Source of the DNA: Streptomyces sp. NRRL F-5727
Lineage (GTDB): Bacteria > Actinomycetota > Actinomycetes > Streptomycetales > Streptomycetaceae
DNA length: 64,000 nucleotides
Reading direction: 5' to 3'
NCBI RefSeq assembly: GCF_000719555.1
Contig: NZ_JOGX01000004.1
Location: 248,001 to 312,000 of the forward strand
Of the stretch, positions 1 to 8,747 are shown piece by piece. Below the pieces are notes generated by a model. The model searched no databases. It saw only the letters and a program-made list of their open reading frames with translations, and was not told the DNA's origin. Each line of letters opens with the position of its first letter. The stretch's first letter is position 1. A program made the translations under genes and the position numbers.

Positions 1-127
1 CGCCTTCGGCGGCACGAAGGGCGCCGGCGAGTGGAAGCTGCTCCAGGACTTCCTGCGCGACCCCTCGGACCCGGCGCGGACCGCGGCCGCCCTGGAGGCC
101 GCCGCCGCCAAGGCGTACGGGAACTGA
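1..127 (+). CDS. Sugar ABC transporter substrate-binding protein, C-terminal end (partial)
   Basis: The reading frame enters the window already open and ends at a TGA at 125-127, giving about 41 residues that finish with an alanine-rich helix ending KAYGN. Lone alpha-helical tails of this kind are typical of extracellular sugar-binding proteins. The two genes that follow closely are the matching permeases, so this is most likely the lipoprotein receptor of a carbohydrate importer. The ligand cannot be inferred from the fragment. Confidence 0.7.
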   Translation, partial: AFGGTKGAGEWKLLQDFLRDPSDPARTAAALEAAAAKAYGN

Positions 128-139
128 GGCCGGACCGCC

Positions 140-1507
140 ATGGACCGGCAGTCCGTCACGGACCGGAGCCCCCGCACGCACCGGCGGCCGAAGGCGCGCG
201 CCGCGGGCGACCCGCGGCGCCGCGTCCGGCGCGGCAGGCGGCTCCTCGGTGCCGCCTTCGCCCTGCCCGCGCTCCTGCTGCTGGGCGCGCTCGTCGCGTA
301 CCCGGTCGTCTTCTCCGTCGTCCGCAGCCTGTTCGACGCGAGCGGCGACCGCTTCGTCGGCGCGGACAACTACCTGGAGATGGTCCGCGACCCGGCCACC
401 CTGAAGGCGCTCCGCAACAGCGCGATCTGGGTGGTGGTCGCCCCCGTCCTGCTCACCGGGCTCGGGCTCGTCCTGGCCGTGCTCACCGAGCGGGTCCGCT
501 GGGCGACCGCGTTCAAGCTGGTGCTGTTCCTGCCGATGGCCGTGTCGTTCCTCGCCGCGGGCATCGTCTTCCGGCTGGCGTACGAGCAGGATCCCGACCG
601 GGGCGTCCTCAACGCGGTGGTGGTCGGCGTCCACGACGCCTTCGACGCGCCGGCCCCGTATCCGACCGCCCGCGCCCGGGACGGCCGGGGCCTGACCGGC
701 GGACCGGCGAGCGGGTACACGACCGGCGAGCTCCGGCCCGGCTCCGTCGCCGTCCTGCCCTTCGTGGGCGTCGCCCCCGGGGCCGTACCGGGGCGTGCGG
801 AGCCGGCGCGGGCCCCGGAACCGGCACCGGACGGCCTGACCGGCACGGTCTACCTGGACTTCACGCCCGGCACGGGCGGCCGGCCGGGCGTCGTCGACGG
901 ACGGGAGCAGGGGCTGCCCGGGATGACCGTCGAGGCGGTCCGCGACGGGAAGGCGGTGGCGTCGGCGCGCACGGACGCCGCCGGCTCGTTCCGGTTCGAC
1001 GGGCTCGGCGACGGCACGTACCGGCTGCGGGTGCCGGCCGCCAACTTCGCCGCGGGGTACGGCGGTGTCGACTGGCTCGGCCCGACGCTCGTCACCCCGG
1101 CGATCATCGGCGCCTATCTGTGGGTGTGGACCGGCTTCTCCATGGTGCTGATCGGCGCGGGGCTGGCCGCGCTCCCCCGCGACGTCATCGAGGCGGCCCG
1201 GGTGGACGGCGCGAACGAGCGGCAGATCTTCCGCCGGATCACCGTGCCGCTGCTGGCCCCCGTCCTCACGGTCGTCCTCGTCACGCTGGTCATCAACGTG
1301 ATGAAGGTCTTCGACCTCGTCTACGTCATCGCCCCGGGACCGGTGCAGGAGGAGGCGAACGTGCTGGCCACCCGCATGTGGCTGGTCTCCTTCGGCGGCG
1401 GCAACGACCAGGGGCTCGGCGCCGCCCTCAGCGTGCTGCTGCTCCTGCTCGTCGTCCCGGCGATGGTCTTCAACATCCGGCGCTTCCGGAAGGGCGGCGG
1501 CTCATGA
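140..1507 (+). CDS. Sugar ABC transporter permease, MalF type, with an inserted extracytoplasmic beta-domain
   Basis: This 455-residue inner-membrane permease forms the import channel with the next gene. A basic N-terminus (about 1-35) precedes membrane helices near 37-60, 94-115 and 123-147. The EAA loop that docks the ATPase is at about 350-372 (EAARVDGANERQIFRRIT). It is 150 residues longer than usual relatives (about 300) because residues 151-315 form an insert. That insert holds a Pro/Ala-rich linker and a Cna-B/SdrD-like beta-sandwich near 233-300 (GLPGMTVEAVRDG, AGSFRFDGLGDGTY). It sits after the third helix, where E. coli MalF carries its periplasmic P2 loop. Its stop overlaps the next start by 4 bp (ATGA), so translation is coupled. 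No ATPase gene follows; a shared MsiK-type ATPase is inferred. Confidence 0.9.
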   Translation: MDRQSVTDRSPRTHRRPKARAAGDPRRRVRRGRRLLGAAFALPALLLLGALVAYPVVFSVVRSLFDASGDRFVGADNYLEMVRDPATLKALRNSAIWVVVAPVLLTGLGLVLAVLTERVRWATAFKLVLFLPMAVSFLAAGIVFRLAYEQDPDRGVLNAVVVGVHDAFDAPAPYPTARARDGRGLTGGPASGYTTGELRPGSVAVLPFVGVAPGAVPGRAEPARAPEPAPDGLTGTVYLDFTPGTGGRPGVVDGREQGLPGMTVEAVRDGKAVASARTDAAGSFRFDGLGDGTYRLRVPAANFAAGYGGVDWLGPTLVTPAIIGAYLWVWTGFSMVLIGAGLAALPRDVIEAARVDGANERQIFRRITVPLLAPVLTVVLVTLVINVMKVFDLVYVIAPGPVQEEANVLATRMWLVSFGGGNDQGLGAALSVLLLLLVVPAMVFNIRRFRKGGGS

Positions 1508-2352
1508 ACAGGCCCACGCGCGTCACCCGGTGGCTCGGAAGTGCGGCGGTGCAGTCGCTGCTCGTCCTGGTCGCCCTCGTCTGGATCACCCCGCTGGCGG
1601 GGCTGCTGCTCTCCTCGCTCCGCTCCGAGCGGGACAACGCCTCGGACGGCTGGTGGACGTCGCTCGTCGAGCCGTCGCAGCTCTCCTTCGACAACTACCG
1701 TGCCCTGCTGGAGGATTCGGGGCTGGTCCAGGCGTTCTGGAACACCGTCCTGATCGCCGTCCCCACCACCGCCCTCGTGGTCGGGATCGCGGCGCTCGCC
1801 GGATACGCCTTCGCGTGGCTGGACTTCCCCGGCCGGGACGGGCTCTTCCTGGTGGTGGTCGGCCTGTTGGTGGTGCCGGTGCAGATCGGCCTGCTGCCGG
1901 TGGCCAAACTCTTCGGCGCCGTGGGGCTGTTCGGGACGGTCGCCGGGGTCGTCCTCTTCCATGTGGCGTACGGACTGCCGTTCGGGGTCTTCCTGCTGCG
2001 GAACTTCTTCGCCGAGATCCCCCGCGAGATGCTGGAGGCGGCCCGGCTCGACGGCGGCGGCGAGTGGCGGATCTTCCGGGGTCTCGTGCTGCCGCTGGGC
2101 CGGCCGGCGCTGGCGAGCCTGGCGATCTTCCAGTTCCTGTGGGTCTGGAACGACATGCTGGTGGCCCTGCTCTTCGCCGACGGGGAGTCCCAGCCGCTGA
2201 CGGTGGCGCTCCAGTCCCAGATGCGGCAGTTCGGCTCCAACATCGGGGTCCTCGCGCCGGGGGCCTTCCTCTCCCTGGTCGTCCCGCTGGTGGTGTTCTT
2301 CGCCTTCCAGCGGCACTTCGTCCAGGGGGTGATGGCCGGGTCGGTCAAGTGA
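1504..2352 (+). CDS. Sugar ABC transporter permease, MalG type
   Basis: The 282-residue second permease subunit of the importer has about six hydrophobic helices, the first near residues 16-35. An intact EAA loop reads EAARLDGGGEWRIFRG, followed by the usual WVWNDMLVALLF segment and a C-terminus ending QGVMAGSVK, typical of MalG-like subunits. Its ATG lies inside the stop of the preceding permease. No ATPase gene follows, so the pair probably relies on an ATPase encoded elsewhere, as is usual in Streptomyces. Confidence 0.93.
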   Translation: MNRPTRVTRWLGSAAVQSLLVLVALVWITPLAGLLLSSLRSERDNASDGWWTSLVEPSQLSFDNYRALLEDSGLVQAFWNTVLIAVPTTALVVGIAALAGYAFAWLDFPGRDGLFLVVVGLLVVPVQIGLLPVAKLFGAVGLFGTVAGVVLFHVAYGLPFGVFLLRNFFAEIPREMLEAARLDGGGEWRIFRGLVLPLGRPALASLAIFQFLWVWNDMLVALLFADGESQPLTVALQSQMRQFGSNIGVLAPGAFLSLVVPLVVFFAFQRHFVQGVMAGSVK

Positions 2353-2438
2353 CGGGCGCCGCCCCTCGCCGGGAGCCACCCGAACGGCTGACGCCGGAAT
2401 CACAGCGGAGCGGACGGAGCGGAAAGTATGATCAGGCG

Positions 2439-2975
2439 ATGTCTGACATGACTGAGACCACGCCCGGCTGGATGACCTCGGACGAGCTGGACACGGCCCG
2501 TGCCCGGATGCCGATCCTGTACGTCGACGCGGTTCCCGTGCGGGTGGACGACAGCGGCGAAGTCACGAGCATCGGACTGCTGCTCCGCATCGGCGCCGAC
2601 GGAACGATCAACCGCACCCTCGTCTCCGGACGCGTGATGCACCACGAGCGCGTCCGGGACGCCCTGTTGCGGCACCTGGAGAAGGACCTGGGTCCGGTCG
2701 CCCTGCCGCGGGTGCCCGCCTCGCTCCAGCCCTTCACGGTCGCCGAGTACTTCCCGACCGCGGGCATCACCCCGTTCCACGACCCCCGCCAGCACGCGGT
2801 GTCGCTCGCCTACATCGTCCCCGTGAGCGGCGACTGCCGTCCCCGCCAGGACGCCCTCGACCTGGTCTGGTTCACCCCCCAGGAGGCCGCGTCACCGGCC
2901 GTCCAGAGCGAGATGCCCGGCGGCCACGGCGTCCTGCTGAAGCAGGCGCTGGCCCATGTGGGGGTCACCTGCTGA
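2439..2975 (+). CDS. DUF4916 / NUDIX-like hydrolase family protein
   Basis: A 178-residue cytoplasmic protein beginning MSDMTETTPGWMTSDEL. It matches my recollection of the actinobacterial DUF4916 family, described as NUDIX-hydrolase-like: it has the ILYVDAVPVRVD opening strand, a central RVMHHERVRDALLRHLEKDLG helix and the late LVWFTP strand. A full NUDIX box (GX5EX7REUXEEXGU) is not present, so catalysis is uncertain. The ATG at 2439 is chosen because it fits the family N-terminus; an in-frame ATG nine bases later is possible. It stands alone between the sugar operon and a convergent carboxypeptidase gene. Confidence 0.8.
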   Translation: MSDMTETTPGWMTSDELDTARARMPILYVDAVPVRVDDSGEVTSIGLLLRIGADGTINRTLVSGRVMHHERVRDALLRHLEKDLGPVALPRVPASLQPFTVAEYFPTAGITPFHDPRQHAVSLAYIVPVSGDCRPRQDALDLVWFTPQEAASPAVQSEMPGGHGVLLKQALAHVGVTC

Positions 2976-2989
2976 CACCGCCGAAGCGG

Positions 2990-3026
2990 GCCCGGCCGCG
3001 ACGCTCTCGCGCGCGCGGCCGGGCCT
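2990..3026. terminator. Bidirectional hairpin terminator
   Basis: A perfect 12-bp GC inverted repeat (GGCCCGGCCGCG at 2990-3001 with its complement at 3015-3026) encloses a 13-nt loop. It lies between the convergent DUF4916 and carboxypeptidase genes, so it can serve both strands. There is no U-tract, which is common for Streptomyces terminators. Confidence 0.7.
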
Positions 3027-3057
3027 GTGCGGTGCCGACTCGGACGGGGACGCGGAC

Positions 3058-3831
3058 TCAGATGCCGCAGGAGGAGGCGGACCAGTAGCGGCTGGACCGG
3101 TGGTCCACGTGGGTGTGGTCGGAGTGGCCGGGGTAGCCCGGGCCGAGGATGCCGTTGAAGCCGTGGTAGCGGGCCTGCTGGGCCAGCCGGCACAGCGAGT
3201 GCGGGCCGGAGCCGAGGTCGGCGGCGTCGCCGTAGAGGTGCCGGCTGTCCGAGGCGCCGCCGACAGCTGAGTTGCAGGCGGTGCTGCGGAAGCCGCTGGT
3301 CACCCGGATGGGCTCGTCGCCGAGGGCGTGGCGGAGCGCCTCCAGCTTCCACATCGTGCGCAGCGCGTTGGCCTTGGCGGTGGTGGCGCTGACGGCGCCG
3401 CCCGCCCAGGTGGTGTTGCAGTCGTTCAGCTCGGCGTACGTGAAGTGGATCGGTGTGCAGTCGTCGTCCTGGAGCGCGTACAGCTTGCTGAAGGTCGCCG
3501 GTCCGGCGACCCCGTCGGCGGCCAGGCCGTAGGCGGACTGGAAGCGCGACACGGCGGCGGCGGTGGCCGGGCCGTACGAGCCGTCGACGGCCAGCACGCC
3601 CCCGTAGCCCGGGTAGCCGGCGACCCGGATCTGGAGCTGGGTGACGTCGGCGCCGGTCGCTCCCTGGGAGAGGGTGCGCGACCAGGTGTAGCAGGCGTCG
3701 GCGCGGGCGGGACCCGCACCGGCCACGACGCCGGTGAGGCCGGCGAGCAGCAGGACGAGGGCGAGCAGGAGTCGGGACACGGGGGACGCGAGGGACACGG
3801 GCGGAACGGAAGCGCGGGTGTGCGGGGACAT
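3058..3831 (-). CDS. Secreted zinc D-Ala-D-Ala carboxypeptidase (M15A) with peptidoglycan-binding domain
   Basis: This secreted enzyme should trim D-Ala-D-Ala peptides of peptidoglycan. The 257-residue precursor opens with MSPHTRASVPP, a long hydrophobic core (LLLALVLLLAGLTG) and a cleavage-like site ending ARA. A PG_binding_1 domain follows (VTQLQIRVAGYPGYGGVLAVDG, FQSAYGLAADGVAGPAT). The C-terminal M15A domain has the zinc ligands in SRHLYGDAADL (His and Asp) and HSDHTHVD (His). The layout and length match Streptomyces albus G carboxypeptidase. The start at 3831 is preferred because GGTGGAGG lies 8-15 bp upstream; an earlier in-frame ATG at 3888 lacks this site. Confidence 0.93.
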   Translation of the reverse strand: MSPHTRASVPPVSLASPVSRLLLALVLLLAGLTGVVAGAGPARADACYTWSRTLSQGATGADVTQLQIRVAGYPGYGGVLAVDGSYGPATAAAVSRFQSAYGLAADGVAGPATFSKLYALQDDDCTPIHFTYAELNDCNTTWAGGAVSATTAKANALRTMWKLEALRHALGDEPIRVTSGFRSTACNSAVGGASDSRHLYGDAADLGSGPHSLCRLAQQARYHGFNGILGPGYPGHSDHTHVDHRSSRYWSASSCGI

Positions 3832-4013
3832 ACGGGCGGGCCTCCACCTCGGCGGGTACGGAGAACAGGGACCGTGCGTGTCATGCATCTGTCAGAGAAC
3901 GCCTCTCGGGAGGAAGCCTGGCCGGTCGGTCGACGCGCGTCAACCTCCCCGGACACGGCCGTACGGCGGCACCGCGGCGGGCCGGGATCGGCCCGCGCCG
4001 CGATGATGAGAGC

Positions 4014-6095
4014 GTGAAGGGCGGTGAGAGCACGGGAAGGCCCGGCGGACACGGCGCGGACGTGCCGGGGAACGGGCCGGACCCCGGTGCGGGCGCGGCG
4101 GACACGGGTACGGGCGGGACGCCCGTCGATCCGCGGATGTTCGACGGGACCGTCGCCGCCGTCGCCGTCCTCGCGGGCCCCGAGGGACGGCTCCTCTACA
4201 CCAACTCCGCGTTCACCCGGCTCTTCGGCCCCCGGCGGATCGGACTGCCGGCCCACGCCGCCTTCCCGGACGCGGACGGGCACCGCTTCCTGTCGGTGCT
4301 CGACTCCGTACGGGCCACGGGCCGGGCCCGGCAGGTCGTCGGCGAGCGGCGCACCGACCCCGGGGCCGCCGGGCAGGCCCGGCACTTCGTCTACTCCTGC
4401 AGCCCCGTCACCACGGAGCGGGGCCCCGGGATCCTCGTCCTCGCCATGGACACCACCGCCGAGACCCAGGCGCTCCAGCGGTACGAGGCGCTGGTCTCCG
4501 CGGTCTCCCAGATGGTCTGGGTGATGGGCGCCGACGGGTCCATGGAGGAGCTCGTCCCCGGCTGGGAGCAGCTGACCGGGAAGCCCTGGCACCCGCGGGC
4601 GGACGCGGGCTGGTACCCGCACATCCACCCGCGCGACCGGGAGAAGCTGAGCGCGGGATGGCGGCGCGCGGCCGGGGAGGGCGAGCGGCCCGGGGTCTTC
4701 GAGGCGACGTTCCGGGTGCGGGCCGCGGACGGCTCCTACCGGCATCTGTCCACCCGTTCCGTGCCGGTGCTGCGGGACGGGCGCGTCGCCGAGTGGGTGG
4801 CGGCCACCGCCGACGTCGAGGACGCCTGGGGCACGCGGCTGCGCGAGCGGCTGCTCGCGCAGGTCGCCGCGGTGACGGAGGCGAGCCTGCCGGACGCCTT
4901 CGCCGAGGTCGTGAAGGTGCTGGTGCCGGAGCTCACCGACGCCTGCCTGATCCTGCTGCTGTCGCACGACGAGTGGCCGCTGCCGGAGCACGCCGGGGTG
5001 ACGGCGCGGCGGATCGCGTCGGCGACCCGACCCGGACTGCCGGCCCCGCCCGCGCTGCGCGGGCAGGAGGTGGCGGTGACGCCCGCGGTCCGCGAGGTCC
5101 TGCGGGGGCGGGAGCCGGTCACCTTCCCGCTGCCGCCCGGCGGGCCGGTGCCGCCCGGGCTGATCCCCACGGTCAGCGAACGCTGGCTGACCGCCTCGGG
5201 CGCCACCAGCCTCACCCTCGTCCCGCTGATCGTCGGCGACCTGGTGCTCGGATACGCCGCCAGCAGCACCAACGGCGACACGCCGATCCCCGGCCCGGCC
5301 GAGACCGAACTCCTCCGTGAGGTGCTGCACCACGCCCAGCACCCGATCCGGAAGGTCCTGGACCTCCAGCGGGCCCGGCGCACCGCGCTGGGGCTCCAGC
5401 GGTCGCATCTGACCGAGCCGCCGCCGGTGCGGGGCGGGGCGCTGGCGGCGCGCTACCAGCCGGCCAGTCCCAGCGGGGAGATCGGCGGGGACTGGTACGA
5501 CGCCTTCACGCTGCCGGACGGGACGCTCGTCCTCGGCATCGGGGACGTGGCCGGGCACGATCTGACGGCGGCGACGGCGATGGGGCAGATGCGCAGCATG
5601 CTGCGGGCCCTGGCGTACGCGGGCGGGCCGGAGGCCGCGCCGGACGAGGTCCTCGCCCGGCTCGACCAGGTGTCGGCCGGTCTGGCCACCGCTCCCCTGG
5701 CCACCGCCCTGCACGCGACCCTGCGCCGCGGCGCGGCCGGTACGTGGCGGCTGACCTGGTCCACCGCCGGGCACCCGCCGCCGCTGCTGGTGCCCGCCGA
5801 GGGCGCCGCCCGCTATCTCCCCGGCTCGGCCGACCCGCCCCTCTGCGTGGCCTCGGAACTCCCCCGGACGACCCACGCCCACGTCCTGCGTCCCGGCGAC
5901 ACCCTGCTCCTGTACACCGACGGCCTCATCGAGACGCCGTCCGCCGCCATCGACGAGGGGCAGCGCCAGCTGGCCGCCGAGTCCGCGCGCGGCCGCCGCC
6001 TGCCGCTCCCCGAGCTCCTGGGCGTCCTCCAGGAGCTGTCGGACCACCGTGACGACACGGCCCTGCTGGCCTTCCGGGTGGACCGGGGGAGCTGA
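4014..6095 (+). CDS. PAS-PAS-GAF-SpoIIE protein serine phosphatase
   Basis: This 693-residue signalling phosphatase probably dephosphorylates an anti-sigma-factor antagonist. Order: a disordered Gly-rich start (1-40), PAS (about 42-150; LYTNSAFTRLFGP), a second PAS/PAC (about 155-275; WVMGADGSMEELVPGWEQLTG), GAF (about 280-450) and SpoIIE/PP2C (about 465-690). The phosphatase metal motifs are intact: GGDWYDAF near 490, IGDVAGHD near 508, and LLYTDGLIETP near 633. No HATPase kinase domain follows. The GTG start at 4014 has no strong ribosome binding site and the N-terminus is low complexity, so the true start may be later. It transcribes divergently from the carboxypeptidase gene. Confidence 0.92.
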   Translation: MKGGESTGRPGGHGADVPGNGPDPGAGAADTGTGGTPVDPRMFDGTVAAVAVLAGPEGRLLYTNSAFTRLFGPRRIGLPAHAAFPDADGHRFLSVLDSVRATGRARQVVGERRTDPGAAGQARHFVYSCSPVTTERGPGILVLAMDTTAETQALQRYEALVSAVSQMVWVMGADGSMEELVPGWEQLTGKPWHPRADAGWYPHIHPRDREKLSAGWRRAAGEGERPGVFEATFRVRAADGSYRHLSTRSVPVLRDGRVAEWVAATADVEDAWGTRLRERLLAQVAAVTEASLPDAFAEVVKVLVPELTDACLILLLSHDEWPLPEHAGVTARRIASATRPGLPAPPALRGQEVAVTPAVREVLRGREPVTFPLPPGGPVPPGLIPTVSERWLTASGATSLTLVPLIVGDLVLGYAASSTNGDTPIPGPAETELLREVLHHAQHPIRKVLDLQRARRTALGLQRSHLTEPPPVRGGALAARYQPASPSGEIGGDWYDAFTLPDGTLVLGIGDVAGHDLTAATAMGQMRSMLRALAYAGGPEAAPDEVLARLDQVSAGLATAPLATALHATLRRGAAGTWRLTWSTAGHPPPLLVPAEGAARYLPGSADPPLCVASELPRTTHAHVLRPGDTLLLYTDGLIETPSAAIDEGQRQLAAESARGRRLPLPELLGVLQELSDHRDDTALLAFRVDRGS

Positions 6096-6102
6096 CGCGG
6101 GC

Positions 6103-6135
6103 GGGCCGGGCCGCTCGGTGCGAGCGGCCCGGCCC
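6103..6135. terminator. Perfect 15-bp hairpin terminator between convergent genes
   Basis: Arms 6103-6117 and 6121-6135 are perfect complements with a GTG triloop. The hairpin sits 8 bp after the phosphatase stop and about 30 bp from the stop of the convergent baeRF3 gene, so it probably terminates both transcripts. Confidence 0.8.
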
Positions 6136-6164
6136 GGTGCTCCGCGCCTTCCCGGCGCCGGGCG

Positions 6165-7259
6165 TCAGTAGCGGAGGACGGCGGCGATGCGGCCCTGGCC
6201 GTCGAGGGTGCCCGTGGGGACGAAACGGACCTCGGCGCCGGTGTCCAGGGCCCGTTCGACGATCTCGTCGACCATGTCGTCGCGGGCGCCGGCGTCGCCG
6301 GCCTCGGCCGGCTGCAGGTGGTCGCCCTCCTCGCGCACGACCGTCCGGTAGTCCTCCTCGACGGCGACGAGCCGCGCCCGGCCCTCCTTGGCCGCCCGCC
6401 ACACCTCGTCGATGCCGCCGGCGAACTCGCGCCGGCCGCGCGCCGCGTCGAGCTCGGCGGAGAGCGCCGTGACGGCGGCGGCCGCCCGGGCGGCGCGGGA
6501 GGGTTCGACGGCGGCGTGGACGGCGGCGGCCGGGGCGCCGGCGAGGCCGCCGTGCTCGACGGTCACCGTGTCGGGGCCGAGCGGGCCCAGCTCCTCCACC
6601 GCGCCGAGGGCCGCGGCCGAGCCGAGCACGTACAGCGGGCGGGGCTCGGCGGCGAGGAGGACCCGCAGCTTCTCGTGCGCCTCGCGCAGGAACTGCCGGG
6701 TGTCCTCGTCCCGGAAGAGGCTGGGGACATCGCCGACGCGTTCCTCGCGTTCGACGTCCTGGGGCTCCAGGCTGCGGGTCAGCGGGAAGCCGTCCCGGGC
6801 GGCCTCGGTGGCCCGCTCGGGGTCGCCGCTCCACAGGGAGACCCGGTCGGCGGCGACGGCGACGGCCCAGTAGGGCTGTTCGGCGGCGCGGGCGGCGACC
6901 AGGTTCCGGGTGAGGAAGGTGTCCGAGAGGACCACCCGCTCGGGCACGGTCCGGGGCAGCGACCACACCTGGTGCTCGCCCTGCGCGGCGTAGATCACGA
7001 GGCCGTCCTCGGCGCGGGTGAGGTCCACCTCGGCGGCGGCGCGGCCGAGTTGGTCGAGGATGTCGAGCCGGCGCTCGCGCGGCACGTCCGGATCGCCGGT
7101 GAGCCGCTTCTCGGCCTCGGCGAGCAGATTGCGCAGCCGGACCGGGTCCTGGGCGTTGTCCGGTCCGCGGCGGTGCGTCGGCATCGCCAGCGAGACGGCC
7201 GGGTACGGGCGGGGCTGACGCAGCTTCGCGAGCACCTCAGTGCTGAGCACGGGGTCCAT
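6165..7259 (-). CDS. baeRF3-family protein (bacterial archaeo-eukaryotic release factor-like)
   Basis: This 364-residue cytoplasmic protein is related to archaeal/eukaryotic peptide-release factor domains. The family features I recognise are LRQPRPYPAVSLAMPTHRR at the N-terminus, a middle LSDTFLTRNLVAARAAEQPYWAVAVA region with acidic helices, and a C-terminal domain with IVERALDTGAEVRFVPTG. Such proteins are thought to act on ribosomes, including in hibernation or rescue, but this is untested for this member. AGGAAGG lies just upstream of the ATG. It is followed upstream, on the same strand, by a DUF1269 gene 79 bp away, so the two may be co-transcribed stress genes. Confidence 0.85.
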   Translation of the reverse strand: MDPVLSTEVLAKLRQPRPYPAVSLAMPTHRRGPDNAQDPVRLRNLLAEAEKRLTGDPDVPRERRLDILDQLGRAAAEVDLTRAEDGLVIYAAQGEHQVWSLPRTVPERVVLSDTFLTRNLVAARAAEQPYWAVAVAADRVSLWSGDPERATEAARDGFPLTRSLEPQDVEREERVGDVPSLFRDEDTRQFLREAHEKLRVLLAAEPRPLYVLGSAAALGAVEELGPLGPDTVTVEHGGLAGAPAAAVHAAVEPSRAARAAAAVTALSAELDAARGRREFAGGIDEVWRAAKEGRARLVAVEEDYRTVVREEGDHLQPAEAGDAGARDDMVDEIVERALDTGAEVRFVPTGTLDGQGRIAAVLRY

Positions 7260-7338
7260 GGAGGGGCCTTCCTGTGGGGTCGGGCGGGCACCGGGGACGG
7301 GGGGCCGGCGGTGGTGCGGGGTGGGTACGGAGAGGGGG

Positions 7339-7827
7339 TCACTCGGGGCCGGCGAGCTGCCGCGCCAGTTCCCTCTCGTCCGCGTCGCTGAGGGACGTCT
7401 TCAGGACGGTGCCGCCGTGGCGCTGCATCGCCGCGGTGAACTTGTCCTCGGTGAGCTTCGCGGCCATGATCACGACGGCGGCGGTGCCCGGCCGCAGCAG
7501 ATCGCCGACCTGCTGCCGGAACCGCTCGTCGATGCCGGACTTGCTGAGCCGGCCGACGAGTCCGCCGAGCGCGGCGCCGGTGAGGGCGCCCACCGCGGGG
7601 GCCAGGAAGAGAATGCCGAAGATGGTGCCCCACAGGGCGCCCGTCGCGGCGGTGGCGCCCACGACCCGGCTCGACGTGTCGACATGGGTGCCGCCCTCCG
7701 CGTCCACGGAGACGACCGCGAGGCCGTTGAGCACCACCACCTGGTCGCGCTGCAGGTCCTGCACCGTGCCGAGGGCCTCCTCGGCGGCGGCGCGGTCCTC
7801 GTACCCGATCACGATGAGTTCCGACAC
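7339..7827 (-). CDS. DUF1269 domain membrane-associated protein
   Basis: A 162-residue protein with the DUF1269 layout: a ferredoxin-like N-terminus (MSELIVIGYEDRAAAEEAL), a glycine-rich membrane-inserting hairpin near 60-95 (GALWGTIFGILFLAPAVGALTGAALGGLVG), and a C-terminal segment around VVIMAAKLTEDKF. The role is unknown in general; relatives occur in stress regulons. GAGGAGG lies 6 bp before the GTG start. The gene lies just upstream of the baeRF3 gene in the same direction. Confidence 0.88.
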   Translation of the reverse strand: MSELIVIGYEDRAAAEEALGTVQDLQRDQVVVLNGLAVVSVDAEGGTHVDTSSRVVGATAATGALWGTIFGILFLAPAVGALTGAALGGLVGRLSKSGIDERFRQQVGDLLRPGTAAVVIMAAKLTEDKFTAAMQRHGGTVLKTSLSDADERELARQLAGPE

Positions 7828-7951
7828 GGACGCCTCCTCGGTCTCGCGCGGGGCGGCGGGGCCGGGCCGCGCGACCGCGTGGGGGCGCCGTCAGCCGCCC
7901 CCTTCTCCGCCCGATCCTGTCCCGATATGTCCGGTCCCGCGAATCGAACCG

Positions 7952-7978
7952 CGCCCGCCGGGGGACGTCAGGCGGGCG
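7952..7978 (-). terminator. Possible terminator overlapping the hydrolase stop
   Basis: An 8-bp inverted repeat (7952-7959 with 7971-7978) flanks the stop codon of the alpha/beta hydrolase gene. It could end that transcript, although overlap with the last codons makes the call tentative. Confidence 0.4.
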
Positions 7979-8618
7979 TGGTCGCCAGGATCTCCAGGGC
8001 CAGTGCGGCGGCGCGCCGGTGCCACAGGCGGGCGCCGCGCAGCATGGTGTGGCCGCCGAACGGCATGGGGACGCCGGTCGCGTCCGCGCCGGCCTCCCGG
8101 GCCCGGGCGACGAAGGCCCACGAGTCGCGGGCGGCCGTCACCCGGTCCGTCTCGTCGTGGAGGAGGTGCAGCCGGCGCCCCGCGAGGTGGGCGACCGGCT
8201 CGCCCGGCGGACACCAGGGCGCGAGGGCGACGACGCCCCGGACGGCCGGGTCACCGGCGACGGCGAGGGCGGCCCGGCCACCCATGGAGTGGCCGACGAG
8301 GACGACCGGGATCTCCCCGAAGCGGGCCCGCAGCCCGGCGAGCGCGGTCTCGGCGTCCCTGGCGGCGTCGGCGCGCTCGCCGTTCCACCCCCGGTGCCGG
8401 TAGCGGCCCTCGGCGACCAGCACCGCCCGGCCGCCCGCCGCCCGCCGCACGGCCTCGGCGAAGGGCCGCATGCGCAGGGCGGGCAGGTTGAGGAAGGGCG
8501 GGGCCTCCAGCCCGTCGGCCCGCCCGCCGTGCAGCAGGAGCACCGCGCCGGCCGGGGCCTCGGCCCCGTACCGCACGAGCAGCGCGGGGGACGCGGCGGA
8601 CCGGGGAAGGACGGTCAT
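7968..8618 (-). CDS. Alpha/beta hydrolase
   Basis: A 216-residue cytoplasmic hydrolase of unknown substrate. It carries the oxyanion-hole LLLHGG near residue 27, the nucleophile elbow GHSMGG, a late Asp in [10 protein letters not shown] and a His in PFGGHTML, giving a complete Ser-Asp-His triad. GGAGG lies 6 bp before the ATG at 8618, which decides this start over an upstream in-frame ATG at 8696. It runs divergently from the secreted lipase gene. Confidence 0.85.
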   Translation of the reverse strand: MTVLPRSAASPALLVRYGAEAPAGAVLLLHGGRADGLEAPPFLNLPALRMRPFAEAVRRAAGGRAVLVAEGRYRHRGWNGERADAARDAETALAGLRARFGEIPVVLVGHSMGGRAALAVAGDPAVRGVVALAPWCPPGEPVAHLAGRRLHLLHDETDRVTAARDSWAFVARAREAGADATGVPMPFGGHTMLRGARLWHRRAAALALEILATTPA

Positions 8619-8673
8619 CGGGCCTCCTGTCGGCCGTTCGGGTGATCGGGCTGAGGCCCGCAGTCTCCCACGA

Positions 8674-8747
8674 CCCTTCACGCCACGCTCTCCCACGGGC
8701 CCTTCACGCGAGCCTCCCGCGGGCCCTTCACGCCACGCCCTTCACGC
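8674..8747. repeat. Four copies of CCCTTCACGC
   Basis: The 10-mer CCCTTCACGC begins at 8674, 8700, 8724 and 8738, three of the copies extended to CCCTTCACGCCACGC. They fill the 311-bp divergent intergenic region (8619-8929) between the hydrolase and lipase genes. Apart from this I see no gene there. They may be regulator half-sites or a local duplication. Confidence 0.6.

Noticed and set aside
7930..7952. tRNA gene (T-arm-like GGTTCGATTC on the minus strand)
   Set aside because: Only a T-arm-like hairpin is present; no acceptor, D or anticodon stem can be drawn, and the rest would lie in the hydrolase gene.
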